The notes beneath the pieces are model-generated. The model saw only the letters and a program-made list of their open reading frames with translations. It was not told the DNA's origin and made no database searches. Positions 51,713 through 61,365 of a stretch of 64,000 nucleotides of DNA are shown here, piece after piece; the stretch's first letter is position 1; every line of letters starts with the position of its first letter. The stretch spans positions 62,001 through 126,000 of the forward strand of contig CABUID010000002.1 of assembly GCA_902491575.1 (NCBI GenBank), written 5' to 3'. Source of the stretch: an uncultured Bacillota bacterium. Lineage in GTDB: Bacteria; Bacillota_I; Bacilli_A; RFN20; CAG-631. The translations under genes were made by a program, and so were the position numbers.

Positions 51713-52696
51713 ATGTCAAATAAGAAAGCAACGATTTATGATGTGGCACGTTTGGCTAGTGTATCTTTAGCAACAGCTAGTCGAGTAATTAATGGAATTG
51801 ATAAAGTTGCACCTGATACGAAGCAAAGAGTTTTGGATGCAATCAAACAATTAAATTATCGACCAAGTTCTATAGCAGTAGAATTAGCTACGAGTAAAAA
51901 TACAAATGTAGCCATTATCGTTCCAGAATTAAATTATACTTATATATCTCACGTTGTTGCTGGTTTAATTGATTCCGCAACAGAATATGGATATGATTGT
52001 TTAATTTTTACTACTAAAGATTCTAAAAATGATGTTTCAAAAACAATTGCTAAAGTTTTATCTTTAAGGCCAAATGGAATTGTTGTTTTTAATGATTCAT
52101 TAAAAGATGAAGAATTGGCAGAGTTTATTCAGTTTGATCTTCCAGTCGTTACTTTAGGAATCGATTTAAAAACAGTATCTTCTGTTTCCTGGCATTATAA
52201 AACACAAATTATGGATTTAGTGACGGAAGCTTTAAACCGTAACAAAGAAGTTTATTTCTTAAATGTAGAAGGCTCTGGTAGGATGGAAGAAAGAGTTTTA
52301 AATGGTATTCGTCAAGCCTATTTGCAACATCAAAGAGAATTTACGAATATTATCAAAGTGAAAGACTCTTATAAAGAAACTTATCAAAAATTAAAATCAA
52401 TGATTTTGGATTTACCGCATAGTTTTATTATGTCTACTCGAGATAGTATTGTTTTAGCCGCTTTAAATGCTGCATTGGACTTAAATTTAAAAGTACCAGA
52501 AGATTATGAATTCATGGCTATGTTAGGAACGAAATATTCAGAGTTATCTCGTCCTAAATTATCTTCTTTTAGTATTGACATGAGAGAACTTGGAAAAGTA
52601 GGAATGTATGTTTTGTCAGAATTAATTGAAAATAAAAATGCTTTGATTAGTAAAAAGTTAATGTTTAATTATGTAAAAAGAGGATCAACCTTATAA
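51713..52696 (+). CDS. LacI/GalR-family transcriptional regulator (CcpA-like)
   Basis: A 327-residue regulator: LacI helix-turn-helix at ~5-55 (ATIYDVARLASVSLATASRVING, hinge NYRPSSIAVELAT) and a periplasmic-binding-type effector domain at ~60-327. CcpA itself lacks a strong sugar pocket and answers to phospho-HPr; this protein is in the same size class but not clearly CcpA. The start at 51713 gives nine bases to AAAGGA; the ATG at 51707 would give three. Followed by the tyrS T-box with no other gene. Confidence 0.87.
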   Translation: MSNKKATIYDVARLASVSLATASRVINGIDKVAPDTKQRVLDAIKQLNYRPSSIAVELATSKNTNVAIIVPELNYTYISHVVAGLIDSATEYGYDCLIFTTKDSKNDVSKTIAKVLSLRPNGIVVFNDSLKDEELAEFIQFDLPVVTLGIDLKTVSSVSWHYKTQIMDLVTEALNRNKEVYFLNVEGSGRMEERVLNGIRQAYLQHQREFTNIIKVKDSYKETYQKLKSMILDLPHSFIMSTRDSIVLAALNAALDLNLKVPEDYEFMAMLGTKYSELSRPKLSSFSIDMRELGKVGMYVLSELIENKNALISKKLMFNYVKRGSTL

Positions 52697-52743
52697 AAAT
52701 AATTGACTTAAAAATAAAAAAAAGATAAAATGATTTTGTTTTA

Positions 52744-52917
52744 AGATAGTAAACATTGAATATAGAGATTCTGTGGTGGGTGGAAACAGTTAAGATGTTT
52801 ATGAAAATTACTTTTTTTTAAAAGAGTGCATAGTAAAACTATGAACTAAGGTGGTACCGCGTACATTTACGTCCTTAGATTTTATCTAAGGGCGTTTTTT
52901 ATTAAGGAGGAAAAAAT
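52744..52917 (+). promoter_or_regulatory. T-box riboswitch upstream of tyrS
   Basis: The T-box sequence AAGGTGGTACCGCG is at 52847-52860 and the terminator (52870-52900) follows. Uncharged tRNA binding lets the antiterminator form. The leader is short (about 170 bases). A TAC at 52809-52811 in AAAATTAC is a candidate tyrosine specifier, but I could not draw stem I with confidence. Confidence 0.9.
52870..52900 (+). terminator. T-box-controlled terminator of tyrS
   Basis: 10-bp stem CGTCCTTAGA/TCTAAGGGCG (one G-T pair), 5-base loop and six T; part of the T-box switch. Confidence 0.9.
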
Positions 52918-54150
52918 ATGGGAATATATGAAGAATTGCAATGGAGAGGGTTAATTAAAGATATTTCAGATCCTTCATTGAAAGATAAACTTAATGCAGG
53001 TGGAATGACTTTTTATATAGGAACAGACCCTACAGGAGATAGTTTGCATATTGGACATTTTTCAAGTTTTTTAATTTGTAAAAGATTAAAGGATGCAGGA
53101 CATCATCCGATTATCTTAATTGGTGGTGCAACAGGACTCATTGGCGATCCAAAGCCAGATAGTGAAAGGCCAATGATTACGAAAGAGCAGGTACAACATA
53201 ATTTTGAATGTTTAAAGACACAATTAAAGAATTTATTTGATTGTGAAGTGGTCAATAATTATGAGTGGAGTAAAGACATTAATTTTATTGATTTTTTACG
53301 TGATTTCGGTAAATACTTTAATATAAATTACATGCTTAGTAAAGATATTATTAGTCGACGTTTAGATGCGGGTATTACTTATACTGAATTTTCCTATATG
53401 ATTATGCAAGCTTTAGACTTTTGGTGGCTTCATCAAAATAAGAATGTAACTTTACAAGTGGCTGGTCAAGATCAATGGGGCAATATAACGGCTGGAATTG
53501 AATTAATAAGAAAAAAAGAGCAGAAAGAGACTTATGCTTTTACAATGCCTTTATTAACGAAAAGTGATGGCTCAAAATTTGGAAAAACAAATGGGAAAGC
53601 CATATGGTTAGATAAAAATAAAACATCTGCATACGAAATGTATCAATTCTTTATTAATTCAGAAGATAGTAAAGTAATTGATTATTTAAAGTTTTTAACT
53701 TTTTTAAGCAAAGAAGAAATTGATGATTTACAGGAAAAAAATAAGACCCAACCTCATTTAAGAGAGGCACACAAGGCTTTAGCCAAAGAAGTCATTACAT
53801 TTATTCATTCGAAGGAAGATTATGAAGAAGCGGTGAAGATTTCAGAAGCTTTATTTAGCGGAAATATTCAATCTTTAACAGCTAAAGAAATTGAACTTGG
53901 TTTTAATGACTTGCCTTGTATAGAAATTACAGAAAATATTTCATTAGTAGATTTGCTTATCCAATTGGAAGTAGCGGTTTCAAAACGAGAAGCTCGCGAA
54001 TTTATACGTAATGGAGCGATAAGTTTAAATGGAAATAAAGTGGTTGATGAAAACATGTCGCTTTTTAAAAAAGATGCCATTGAAGAAAAATTTATTGTTT
54101 TACGTCGTGGGAAAAAGAAATATGCTTTAGCAAAGTTTTCAAATGAATAA
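52918..54150 (+). CDS. tyrS: Tyrosyl-tRNA synthetase
   Basis: Charges tRNA-Tyr. A 410-residue class I synthetase: HIGH at 44-47 (SLHIGHFSSF), the tyrosine/AMP region QVAGQDQWGN, and KFGKT in the KMSKS position. A C-terminal S4 RNA-binding domain (VSKREAREFIRNGAISLNG) completes it. Length matches the bacterial TyrS1 type. AAGGAGG precedes the ATG, directly after the T-box terminator. Confidence 0.97.
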   Translation: MGIYEELQWRGLIKDISDPSLKDKLNAGGMTFYIGTDPTGDSLHIGHFSSFLICKRLKDAGHHPIILIGGATGLIGDPKPDSERPMITKEQVQHNFECLKTQLKNLFDCEVVNNYEWSKDINFIDFLRDFGKYFNINYMLSKDIISRRLDAGITYTEFSYMIMQALDFWWLHQNKNVTLQVAGQDQWGNITAGIELIRKKEQKETYAFTMPLLTKSDGSKFGKTNGKAIWLDKNKTSAYEMYQFFINSEDSKVIDYLKFLTFLSKEEIDDLQEKNKTQPHLREAHKALAKEVITFIHSKEDYEEAVKISEALFSGNIQSLTAKEIELGFNDLPCIEITENISLVDLLIQLEVAVSKREAREFIRNGAISLNGNKVVDENMSLFKKDAIEEKFIVLRRGKKKYALAKFSNE

Positions 54151-54194
54151 TAAGATCGATGAAGATGATAATTGACAGATTTTTCTAAATTTGT

Positions 54195-54230
54195 AAAAGG
54201 ATGACTATTTAACAAATAGTGCATCTTTTT
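54195..54230 (+). terminator. Terminator of tyrS
   Basis: Stem of GATG and CTATTT paired with AAATAG and CATC (with unpaired bases between), ending in five T, 45 bases after the stop. Confidence 0.7.
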
Positions 54231-54306
54231 ATTTTAAAATAAAACCTTTAAAAGAAAAACAAATTATGATATGATATTTACGTATTTTTTAAAGGGGAGG
54301 ATGTCA

Positions 54307-54852
54307 ATGAAATATCCAAATGATATCATGTCAGAAGTGTTGTTTACGGAACAACAAATTATTTCAAAAGCCAAAGAATTAGCTTTAAGAATTAACGAAG
54401 ATTATCAAGATAAAAATTTAACAATTGTTTGTACTTTAAAAGGAGCCACTTTATTTTTCTCTGATTTGATGAAATTTGTAAATATTGATTGTCAAATAGA
54501 ATTTATAAAAGCTTCAAGTTATATTGGAAATACGACCATGACCATTGGTAATGTTAAAATTTCAAATGTTATGAACTTTCCAATAAAAAATCAAGACATA
54601 TTAATCGTAGAAGATATTGTCGATACAGGTTTAACATGCAAAGAATTAATGGAGTATTTTAAGAAAAACCAATGTCGTTCTGTAGAAATATGTACAATGT
54701 TAGATAAACCATCAAGAAGGAAAGAGAATATACAACCAAAATATATCGGTTATGAAATTGAAGATAAATTTGTGATTGGATATGGATTAGATTACAATGA
54801 ATCTTATCGTAATCTTCCTTGTGTAGGTGTCATTAATAAAAAATATATTTGA
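54307..54852 (+). CDS. hpt: Hypoxanthine phosphoribosyltransferase
   Basis: Joins hypoxanthine or guanine to PRPP, giving IMP or GMP. The 181-residue protein has the PRPP loop ILIVEDIVDTGLT (acidic pair Glu-Asp) and the flexible-loop region KASSYIGNT. The purine end KFVIGYGLDYNESYRNLP is typical. The start at 54307 is chosen because GGGGAGG lies six bases before it; upstream ATG codons at 54271 and 54301 are not placed for it. It heads the cluster hpt-purB-purA, which turns the product IMP into AMP. Confidence 0.95.
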   Translation: MKYPNDIMSEVLFTEQQIISKAKELALRINEDYQDKNLTIVCTLKGATLFFSDLMKFVNIDCQIEFIKASSYIGNTTMTIGNVKISNVMNFPIKNQDILIVEDIVDTGLTCKELMEYFKKNQCRSVEICTMLDKPSRRKENIQPKYIGYEIEDKFVIGYGLDYNESYRNLPCVGVINKKYI

Positions 54853-54870
54853 TTTAAAGTAGGTGGTAAA

Positions 54871-56163
54871 ATGATTGATCGTTATTCATCGAAAGAAATG
54901 AAAGAAATTTTTTCAGAAGAGAATAAATTTGAAAACTTTTTGGAAATTGAAAAAGCAGTTGTGGAGGCATATGTTCATTTTAAAGTGATTCCTGAAGAGG
55001 ATTATCAAAAAATTTTAAAAAATACACATATCAATCTTCAACGTATTCATGAATTAGAAGAAGTTACAAAGCATGATGTAATTGCTTTTACACGTTCTTT
55101 ATCTGAGCAGTTAGGAGAAGAAAAAAAATGGATTCATTATTCTTTGACCAGTACGGATGTTGTAGATAGTGCTCAATCTTTGATTCTTCACCAAGCAAAT
55201 GAATGGCTAAAAAAGGATTTAGAGATTTTATTAAATACATGTAAAACGCAAGCGTTAAAATATAAAAATCAACCCATAATGGGAAGAACACACGGTATGC
55301 ATGCAGAAGTGACCTCTTTTGGTTTAAAATGGGCGTTATGGTATGATGAACTTTATCGAGATTATTTACGTTTTATAAATGAAAGAAAAAATATAGAAGT
55401 GATTAAATTATCCGGAGCTGTTGGAAATTATGCAAATATTCCTATGGAAATAGAAGAATACGTTGCTCAAAAATTTCATTTAGATTATGCGACCATTTCT
55501 ACGCAAGTTTTATCAAGAGATAGACATACTTCTTATATTTTCTCTTTAGCACAAATTGCTTCGACACTTGAAAAGATGGCGACAGAAATTCGCCATTTAG
55601 CAAGAAGTGAAATAAAAGAAGTGGAAGAGTTTTTTGCCAGTGGACAAAAAGGTTCAAGTGCTATGCCACATAAAAGAAATCCGATTGGTTGTGAAAATAT
55701 TTGTGGCTGTGCTCGTATTATGAAAAGTTATGTTCAAGTTGCAATGGAAAATAATGTGTTATGGCATGAACGAGATATTTCGCACTCTTCTGCGGAAAGA
55801 ATTATGTTACCTGATGCGATTTCTTTATTGCACTATATGTTAAAAAGATGGAATAAAATTTGTGAAGAATTAACTATTTTCCCAAAGAAAATGATTGAAA
55901 ATATTCATTTGACTTATGATGTTGTCTTTTCAGGTTATGTATTACAAGAATTCATTCATCATGGTTTATCAAGAGAAAAAGCATATGATTTCATCCAGCC
56001 GTTAGCTTTCAAGGCTTTAAATCAACATATTTCATTTAAAGATTTATTATTCGAAAATGAAGATGTATTGAAATGGATGAATAAAGATGAAATTGAACGT
56101 TGTTTTGATATTCAGTATTATTTAAAAAATGTAGATAAAATTTATCAAAGATTAGGGTGGTAA
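54871..56163 (+). CDS. purB: Adenylosuccinate lyase
   Basis: Cleaves adenylosuccinate to AMP and fumarate (and SAICAR to AICAR in de novo synthesis). The 430-residue protein carries the fumarase/lyase signature GSSAMPHKRNP with the catalytic Ser in the flexible loop, plus RTHGMHAEV with the conserved His and TSTDVVDSAQS. Length is standard. It lies 18 bases after hpt and four bases before purA. No other pur gene is seen, so salvage is the role suggested by context. Confidence 0.96.
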   Translation: MIDRYSSKEMKEIFSEENKFENFLEIEKAVVEAYVHFKVIPEEDYQKILKNTHINLQRIHELEEVTKHDVIAFTRSLSEQLGEEKKWIHYSLTSTDVVDSAQSLILHQANEWLKKDLEILLNTCKTQALKYKNQPIMGRTHGMHAEVTSFGLKWALWYDELYRDYLRFINERKNIEVIKLSGAVGNYANIPMEIEEYVAQKFHLDYATISTQVLSRDRHTSYIFSLAQIASTLEKMATEIRHLARSEIKEVEEFFASGQKGSSAMPHKRNPIGCENICGCARIMKSYVQVAMENNVLWHERDISHSSAERIMLPDAISLLHYMLKRWNKICEELTIFPKKMIENIHLTYDVVFSGYVLQEFIHHGLSREKAYDFIQPLAFKALNQHISFKDLLFENEDVLKWMNKDEIERCFDIQYYLKNVDKIYQRLGW

Positions 56164-56167
56164 AAAT

Positions 56168-57448
56168 ATGGGCAAATCATTATTAGTATTAGGAGCTCAA
56201 TGGGGCGATGAAGGAAAAGGAAAAATAACGAATTATTTTTCTGAAAAAGCAGATGTCGTCATACGTTATCAAGGCGGCAATAATGCAGGACATACAATTG
56301 TTTTCAATCAACATAAATATGCTTTGCGTTGTATCCCTTCTGGTGTTTTTAATCCAAAAGTGAAATGTGTAATGGCCAATGGAATGGTCGTTAACCCTCG
56401 CGCTTTTGTTGAAGAAAGAAATGAATTAATTAAAGCTGGCTTTCCATGTAATAACATCTATATTTCGGATCGTTGTCATGTTATTTTTGATCATCATTTA
56501 GAATTAGATGCTTTAAATGAAAAAGCCTTAGGAAATAAAAAAATAGGAACCACAAAAAAAGGAATTGGACCTTGCTATACAGATAAAGTTGCTCGTATAG
56601 GAATGAGAATGTGTGATTTTGTTAGTGATGAATTTAAAGATTTGTATAAAGATCTTCTTGAAAGTAAAAATAAACAAATTGTCAATCTTGGGGGAACACC
56701 GATTGATTATAATAAAACGGTGCAAGAATATATTCATTTGGCCAATATTCTGAAACCTATGGTATGTGACACTGTTTCTTTGATAGCAAAAGCACGAAAA
56801 AACAATGAAAATATTTTATTTGAAGGCGCACAAGGTGCTTTACTCGATATTGATTTTGGTAGTTATCCATATGTAACAAGTAGTAATGTGACTAGTGGTG
56901 GAGCGATTAGTGGATCTGGAATTGGCTGCAAGGGAATTGATGAAGTTTTAGGAATTGTTAAAGCTTACCAAACCCGTGTAGGAGAAGGTGCTTTTCCAAC
57001 AGAATTAAACAATGAGTTAGGTGATTTAATCCGTGAAAGAGGTCACGAATATGGCACAGTTACCCATCGACCAAGAAGAACAGGATATCTCGATTTAGTT
57101 GCATTAAAATATTCTGTTCAGATAAATAGCATTTCATCAATTTGTTTGACATTATTAGATGTTTTAACAGGTTTGAAGGAAATCAGCGTTTGTACATCTT
57201 ATGATTATAAAGGAACTACATTCAATACTTTACCATCATCGGATAAAGTATTGCATAATTGTACACCAAACTATGTAACTTTGCCTGGATGGAATGAAGA
57301 CATTTCACAAGTTCATTCTTTCGATGAATTACCATTAAATGCGCAAAAATATATCGAATTTATAGAAAAAGAACTGGAAATACCTGTCAGCGTATTTTCG
57401 GTTGGACCAGATAAATATCAAACAATCGTCAGAAAGGAAATTTTCTAA
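56168..57448 (+). CDS. purA: Adenylosuccinate synthetase
   Basis: GTP-dependent joining of IMP and aspartate to adenylosuccinate. The 426-residue protein starts with the P-loop GAQWGDEGKGK; GGNNAGHT and the conserved THRPRRTGYLDLV region follow. With hpt and purB it forms a complete IMP-to-AMP route. It ends one base before the flavoprotein gene. Confidence 0.97.
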   Translation: MGKSLLVLGAQWGDEGKGKITNYFSEKADVVIRYQGGNNAGHTIVFNQHKYALRCIPSGVFNPKVKCVMANGMVVNPRAFVEERNELIKAGFPCNNIYISDRCHVIFDHHLELDALNEKALGNKKIGTTKKGIGPCYTDKVARIGMRMCDFVSDEFKDLYKDLLESKNKQIVNLGGTPIDYNKTVQEYIHLANILKPMVCDTVSLIAKARKNNENILFEGAQGALLDIDFGSYPYVTSSNVTSGGAISGSGIGCKGIDEVLGIVKAYQTRVGEGAFPTELNNELGDLIRERGHEYGTVTHRPRRTGYLDLVALKYSVQINSISSICLTLLDVLTGLKEISVCTSYDYKGTTFNTLPSSDKVLHNCTPNYVTLPGWNEDISQVHSFDELPLNAQKYIEFIEKELEIPVSVFSVGPDKYQTIVRKEIF

Positions 57449-57449
57449 T

Positions 57450-58868
57450 ATGAAATATGATGTCATCATTGTAGGCGCAGGACCAATGGGAATTTATACA
57501 GCTTATGAATTTATGGCTAAAAATCCAAATACAAAAGTTTTACTTATTGATAAAGGCAATGATATTTATCATCGCAATTGTCCCATTTTAGAAAAAAAAA
57601 TCAAGCAATGCCCAAAGGATATATATGGAAAAACGGGTTGTAAACCTGCTTGTTCCATGACTTCTGGATTTGGTGGTTGTGGAGCTTTTTCTGATGGAAA
57701 ATTCAATATTACCAGTGATTTTGGTGGCTGGATGGGCGAATATATCTCAACAGATGAAGTATTAGATTTAATTCGATATGTAGATCAAATTCAATTGCAG
57801 TATGGAGCTCCAAGTGAGTTGACCAATCCTAATACAAAAGAAGTTTTTGAGATTGAAAAAAAGGCGATTTCGGTTGGGTTAAAATTATTACGTTCTGAAG
57901 TTAGACATTTAGGAACTGAAATTAATTTAAGTGTATTAAAAAATATTTATGAAGCGATGAAAGGAAAAATAGATTATCGCTTTAAATGTGAAGTAAAAGA
58001 CATTATCGTTGAAAATGAAAGAGTAAAAGGAGTTATTTTAAAAGACGATAGTGTCATTGAAGCAGATTATGTGGTTTTAGGAGTTGGACGTCCAGGAGCA
58101 CAGTGGCTTTCAGCAATGATGAGTAAGCATGGTGTAGGGGTAGTGAATAACCGAGTAGATATTGGTGTTCGTGTGGAAACGAATAATATTATTATGGATG
58201 ATATTAATAAATATCTTTATGAAGGAAAATTTATTTTTAATACTTCTGTAGGAACGCAAGTACGTACCTTTTGTTCTAATCCAAGTGGACATGTTGTTAT
58301 TGAAAATCATAATGGTATTATGGTCTGCAATGGGCATTCTTATCATTCTATTGAACTTGGAAGTAATAATACGAACTTTGCTTTATTAGTATCTCATGAA
58401 TTTTCAGAACCATTTAAAGATCCTAATGAGTATGCCGAAGAAATCAGTTCATTGGCGAATAAATTAAGTGGAGGATCAGTAATTGTTCAAAAATATGGTG
58501 ATATTAAAGCAGGGAGAAGATCGACTAAAAAACGAATTGATGAAGGTTTTGTGAAGCCTACTTTAAAAGAAGCTGTGCCAGGTGATTTAGGATTAATACT
58601 TCCTTATAAAACGATGCAGTCTTTAATCGAAATGATGGATGCTTTAAATTATGTAACTCCAGGAATTGCAAATAATCACACACTTTTTTATGGCGTAGAA
58701 GCTAAGTTTTACAGTGATCGAATAGAATGTGATGACAAATTTGAAACAAAAATTAAAAATCTTTATGTTGGTGGCGATGGAGCAGGTATTACAAGAGGAC
58801 TTGCTCAAGCTGGTGCAAATGGAGTTAAAATAGCAAGAGAAATCATCCATAAGATTGAAAAAAAATAA
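57450..58868 (+). CDS. Uncharacterised FAD-dependent dehydrogenase (COG2509)
   Basis: A 472-residue flavoprotein. The Rossmann GAGPMGIYTAYEF motif binds FAD, and the Cys-rich NCPILEKKIKQCPK...GCKPACSMTSGFGGCGAFSDG block is typical of COG2509. A GGDGAGITRGLAQAG end closes the FAD site. Family function is unknown. The start at 57450 is one base after the purA stop, with AAAGGA upstream; a longer frame from 57402 has no site. Co-transcribed with the purine cluster. Confidence 0.9.
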   Translation: MKYDVIIVGAGPMGIYTAYEFMAKNPNTKVLLIDKGNDIYHRNCPILEKKIKQCPKDIYGKTGCKPACSMTSGFGGCGAFSDGKFNITSDFGGWMGEYISTDEVLDLIRYVDQIQLQYGAPSELTNPNTKEVFEIEKKAISVGLKLLRSEVRHLGTEINLSVLKNIYEAMKGKIDYRFKCEVKDIIVENERVKGVILKDDSVIEADYVVLGVGRPGAQWLSAMMSKHGVGVVNNRVDIGVRVETNNIIMDDINKYLYEGKFIFNTSVGTQVRTFCSNPSGHVVIENHNGIMVCNGHSYHSIELGSNNTNFALLVSHEFSEPFKDPNEYAEEISSLANKLSGGSVIVQKYGDIKAGRRSTKKRIDEGFVKPTLKEAVPGDLGLILPYKTMQSLIEMMDALNYVTPGIANNHTLFYGVEAKFYSDRIECDDKFETKIKNLYVGGDGAGITRGLAQAGANGVKIAREIIHKIEKK

Positions 58869-58905
58869 TATCATTTCAATTTTATTATAATTTATAATAA
58901 AACTA

Positions 58906-58934
58906 TTGATTTTTTTTCATAAAAAAGTTAATAT
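58906..58934 (+). promoter_or_regulatory. Promoter of the rimP-nusA-infB operon
   Basis: TTGATT (58906-58911), 17-base spacer, TAATAT (58929-58934), placing the start just before the leader hairpin. Confidence 0.55.
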
Positions 58935-58944
58935 ATAGACAAGA

Positions 58945-58972
58945 AGTGAGGAAAAACCTCACTCTTTGTTTT
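58945..58972 (+). terminator. Hairpin in the rimP leader (possible attenuator)
   Basis: 7-bp stem AGTGAGG/CCTCACT with a 5-base A loop and CTTTGTTTT after it, within the short leader between the promoter and rimP. It looks like a weak terminator and could be NusA-controlled. Confidence 0.5.
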
Positions 58973-58988
58973 ATTAGGAGAAGAATCT

Positions 58989-59465
58989 ATGACAAATCAA
59001 GTTGTAAAAAAAGTTCGACCTTATATTGAAAAAATTGTTGATGAACAGCATCTTCATTTATTTGATTTAGAGTTTGTAAAAGAAGACAATAATTGGTTTT
59101 TAAGAGTTAGTATTGAAAAAGAAGATGGCTCAATGGATTTTGAAACAGCTGAAACGGTTTCAAATTTGATATCGTCTAAATTGGACGAACTTGATCCTAT
59201 TGACCATGAATATATATTGGATGTATGTTCGCCAGGTGCAGAACGACCCATTCGTAACAAGGAAGAATTTATTCAAAATATCCATCGTTATATTTCGGTT
59301 TATTTGAATCAAGCAGATGAAAATGGAAAAGAAATGTATACAGGCGATTTACTTGAAGTAAAGGATAATTATCTTGTATTGTCTTATAAAGATAAAACAA
59401 GATTAAAAAAAATAAATATAGATTTAAATAATATTATTAAGGCACATATTGCCATTAAATTTTAA
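58989..59465 (+). CDS. rimP: Ribosome maturation factor RimP
   Basis: Assists 30S maturation. The 158-residue protein has the RimP pattern: LFDLEFVKEDNNWFLRVSIEKEDG, then the DHEYILDVCSPGAERP motif, and a C-terminal beta domain. AGGAGAAG precedes the ATG. First gene of the conserved Firmicutes operon rimP-nusA-rnpM-ylxQ-infB-rbfA, all six present here in order. Confidence 0.95.
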   Translation: MTNQVVKKVRPYIEKIVDEQHLHLFDLEFVKEDNNWFLRVSIEKEDGSMDFETAETVSNLISSKLDELDPIDHEYILDVCSPGAERPIRNKEEFIQNIHRYISVYLNQADENGKEMYTGDLLEVKDNYLVLSYKDKTRLKKINIDLNNIIKAHIAIKF

Positions 59466-59481
59466 AAAGGGGTAAAAAATC

Positions 59482-61083
59482 ATGCCAAGAAAAAAAGTTG
59501 AAGTAATAGATGAAGCGAAAAATATTGCATTAGCATTAAAAGAATTATGTGAAGAAAAAGGATTACCAACGAGTGTAGTTATCGACGCAATGAGTGAAGC
59601 GTTAAAGAAAGCCTACTTTAAATATAGTGAAGATTATCCAGATACAATCATTAAAGTAGATATTGATTTAGATACAGGCTCTATTAAAATGTCTAAAGTA
59701 AAAAATGTTGTTGAAGAAATCACGGATGATGTATTTGAAACGGATCCAGAAGAAGCTTATGAAGAAACAGGAATTGAATACAAAGTTGGCGATGTTGTCG
59801 AAACACCTATTGATATTTCGAATTTTAGAAGAGCTGCTGCTATGCAAGCAAAAAGTGTTTTTAAGCAAAAATTAAGAGAAGCAGAAAAGCAATTAGTTGT
59901 TGATCGTTTCTCTGATAAAGTGGGTGATGTTTTATCAGGTGTTGTTGACGCAGTTGAAACGAAGCATTGTATTGTTAAAATTGCAAACCATACCAATGCT
60001 TATTTAAGTAAAAATAATATGCTTCCAAATGAAACGTATAAAATTGGATCACCAATTAAGGTTTACGTAGAAGAAGTAGATAAAACAGCAACAGGAGCTC
60101 CAATTATTGTATCGAGAACCAACCCTCGATTTATTACGCGTCTTATGGAGCAAGATATTGCCGAAATTTCAGAGGGCATTGTTGAAATAAAGGGTGTTTC
60201 CCGTCAACCAGGTTCACGATCAAAAGTTGCCGTTTTTTCAAAAGATGTTAATGTAGATCCAAGTGGTGCATGTATCGGACCACATGGTTCAAGAATTGCA
60301 AGAGTTTTATCTCAAATTGGCAGTGAAAGAATTGATGTTGTCAATTACAATGAAAATCCTTTACTATTTGTAGCAGATGCTTTAAAGCCAGCCGTTGTGG
60401 TGGGTGTTCAAATGCTAGATGAACAAAATAAAGCTTGTAGAGCGATTGTGAACGATGACCAATATTCATTAGCTATTGGTAAAGAAGCACAAAATGTTAA
60501 TTTGGCTGTTCGTTTAACAGGCTGGAAAATAGATATTAAATCCACTACAGATGCAGAAATAAATGGATATGAATATCAACTAGTTGAAGATTTGAAATTT
60601 ATGGAGCAAGCAAAGAAAAATCATCTTAGTAATAAACCATCTTCAAAGGCTATGCCAGTAATGGAAGAGGAAAAGCCTATTGTTGAAATTCAAGAGCCTA
60701 CTGTAGAAATAGATGTAAATGAAAAAATACCAAATGTAGTTGTTGAACCTACGATTACAGAAGCAGAACCAACTCTTGTTGTAAAACCAACAAAATCTAA
60801 AACGCCAAATGTTTTCAACGAGTTAGAAGCTGCATTGAATGCTTCCACAAATGTAGAAGAAAAAACTCCAGTGAAGAAAAAATCATATAAGAAAACAACT
60901 GAAGAAGAAGAAAAAATCGAACCAACAAGTAAAAAACCTTCCACACCATCGAATGTTTTACCAGTTTATACTGAAGAAGAATTACGTGCTATTCAGGAAG
61001 ACGAAGAAGCAGAAGAAGCAAATAAATATGATGATGACATCGATTATGATGAATTTGAAGATTATTACGATGATGAAAATTAA
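59482..61083 (+). CDS. nusA: Transcription factor NusA with long acidic C-terminal extension
   Basis: Controls RNA polymerase pausing, termination and antitermination. The 533-residue protein has the N-terminal RNAP-binding domain, an S1 domain (~135-200), and KH1/KH2 with GACIGPHGSRIARVL and IAIGKEAQNVNLAVRLTGW. The typical Firmicutes NusA ends near 350-380; here ~155 extra residues are Lys/Glu/Pro/Thr-rich low-complexity, ending in an Asp/Glu/Tyr-rich tail. The extension is not the acidic AR repeat of E. coli NusA. AAAAGGGGT precedes the start. Confidence 0.95.
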   Translation: MPRKKVEVIDEAKNIALALKELCEEKGLPTSVVIDAMSEALKKAYFKYSEDYPDTIIKVDIDLDTGSIKMSKVKNVVEEITDDVFETDPEEAYEETGIEYKVGDVVETPIDISNFRRAAAMQAKSVFKQKLREAEKQLVVDRFSDKVGDVLSGVVDAVETKHCIVKIANHTNAYLSKNNMLPNETYKIGSPIKVYVEEVDKTATGAPIIVSRTNPRFITRLMEQDIAEISEGIVEIKGVSRQPGSRSKVAVFSKDVNVDPSGACIGPHGSRIARVLSQIGSERIDVVNYNENPLLFVADALKPAVVVGVQMLDEQNKACRAIVNDDQYSLAIGKEAQNVNLAVRLTGWKIDIKSTTDAEINGYEYQLVEDLKFMEQAKKNHLSNKPSSKAMPVMEEEKPIVEIQEPTVEIDVNEKIPNVVVEPTITEAEPTLVVKPTKSKTPNVFNELEAALNASTNVEEKTPVKKKSYKKTTEEEEKIEPTSKKPSTPSNVLPVYTEEELRAIQEDEEAEEANKYDDDIDYDEFEDYYDDEN

Positions 61084-61101
61084 GTAATTTGGAGAAAAAT
61101 A

Positions 61102-61365
61102 ATGATTAAGAAAATTCCTTTACGTAAATGTGTAGTTACGCAGGAAAGATTACCTAAAAAAGATTTGCTTCGAATCGTGAAAAATAATGAAGGAGAAGTT
61201 TTTGTTGATTTGAGTTCAAAAGCTAATGGAAGAGGAGCTTATTTAAAAAAAGATATAGCTGTATTAGAATTAGCTATGAAAAATAAGAATTTGGAAAAAG
61301 CTTTAGAATGTAGTATACCAGCATCTGTCTATGAAAGGATAAGAAAAATTATACTTGATGGATAA
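61102..61365 (+). CDS. rnpM: RNase P modulator RnpM (YlxR)
   Basis: An 87-residue YlxR protein, recently named RnpM as a modulator of RNase P. The RNA-binding family pattern is present: LRKCVVTQERLPKKDLLRIV and ANGRGAYL. Fits the conserved position after nusA. Overlaps the ylxQ start by eight bases. Confidence 0.93.
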   Translation: MIKKIPLRKCVVTQERLPKKDLLRIVKNNEGEVFVDLSSKANGRGAYLKKDIAVLELAMKNKNLEKALECSIPASVYERIRKIILDG

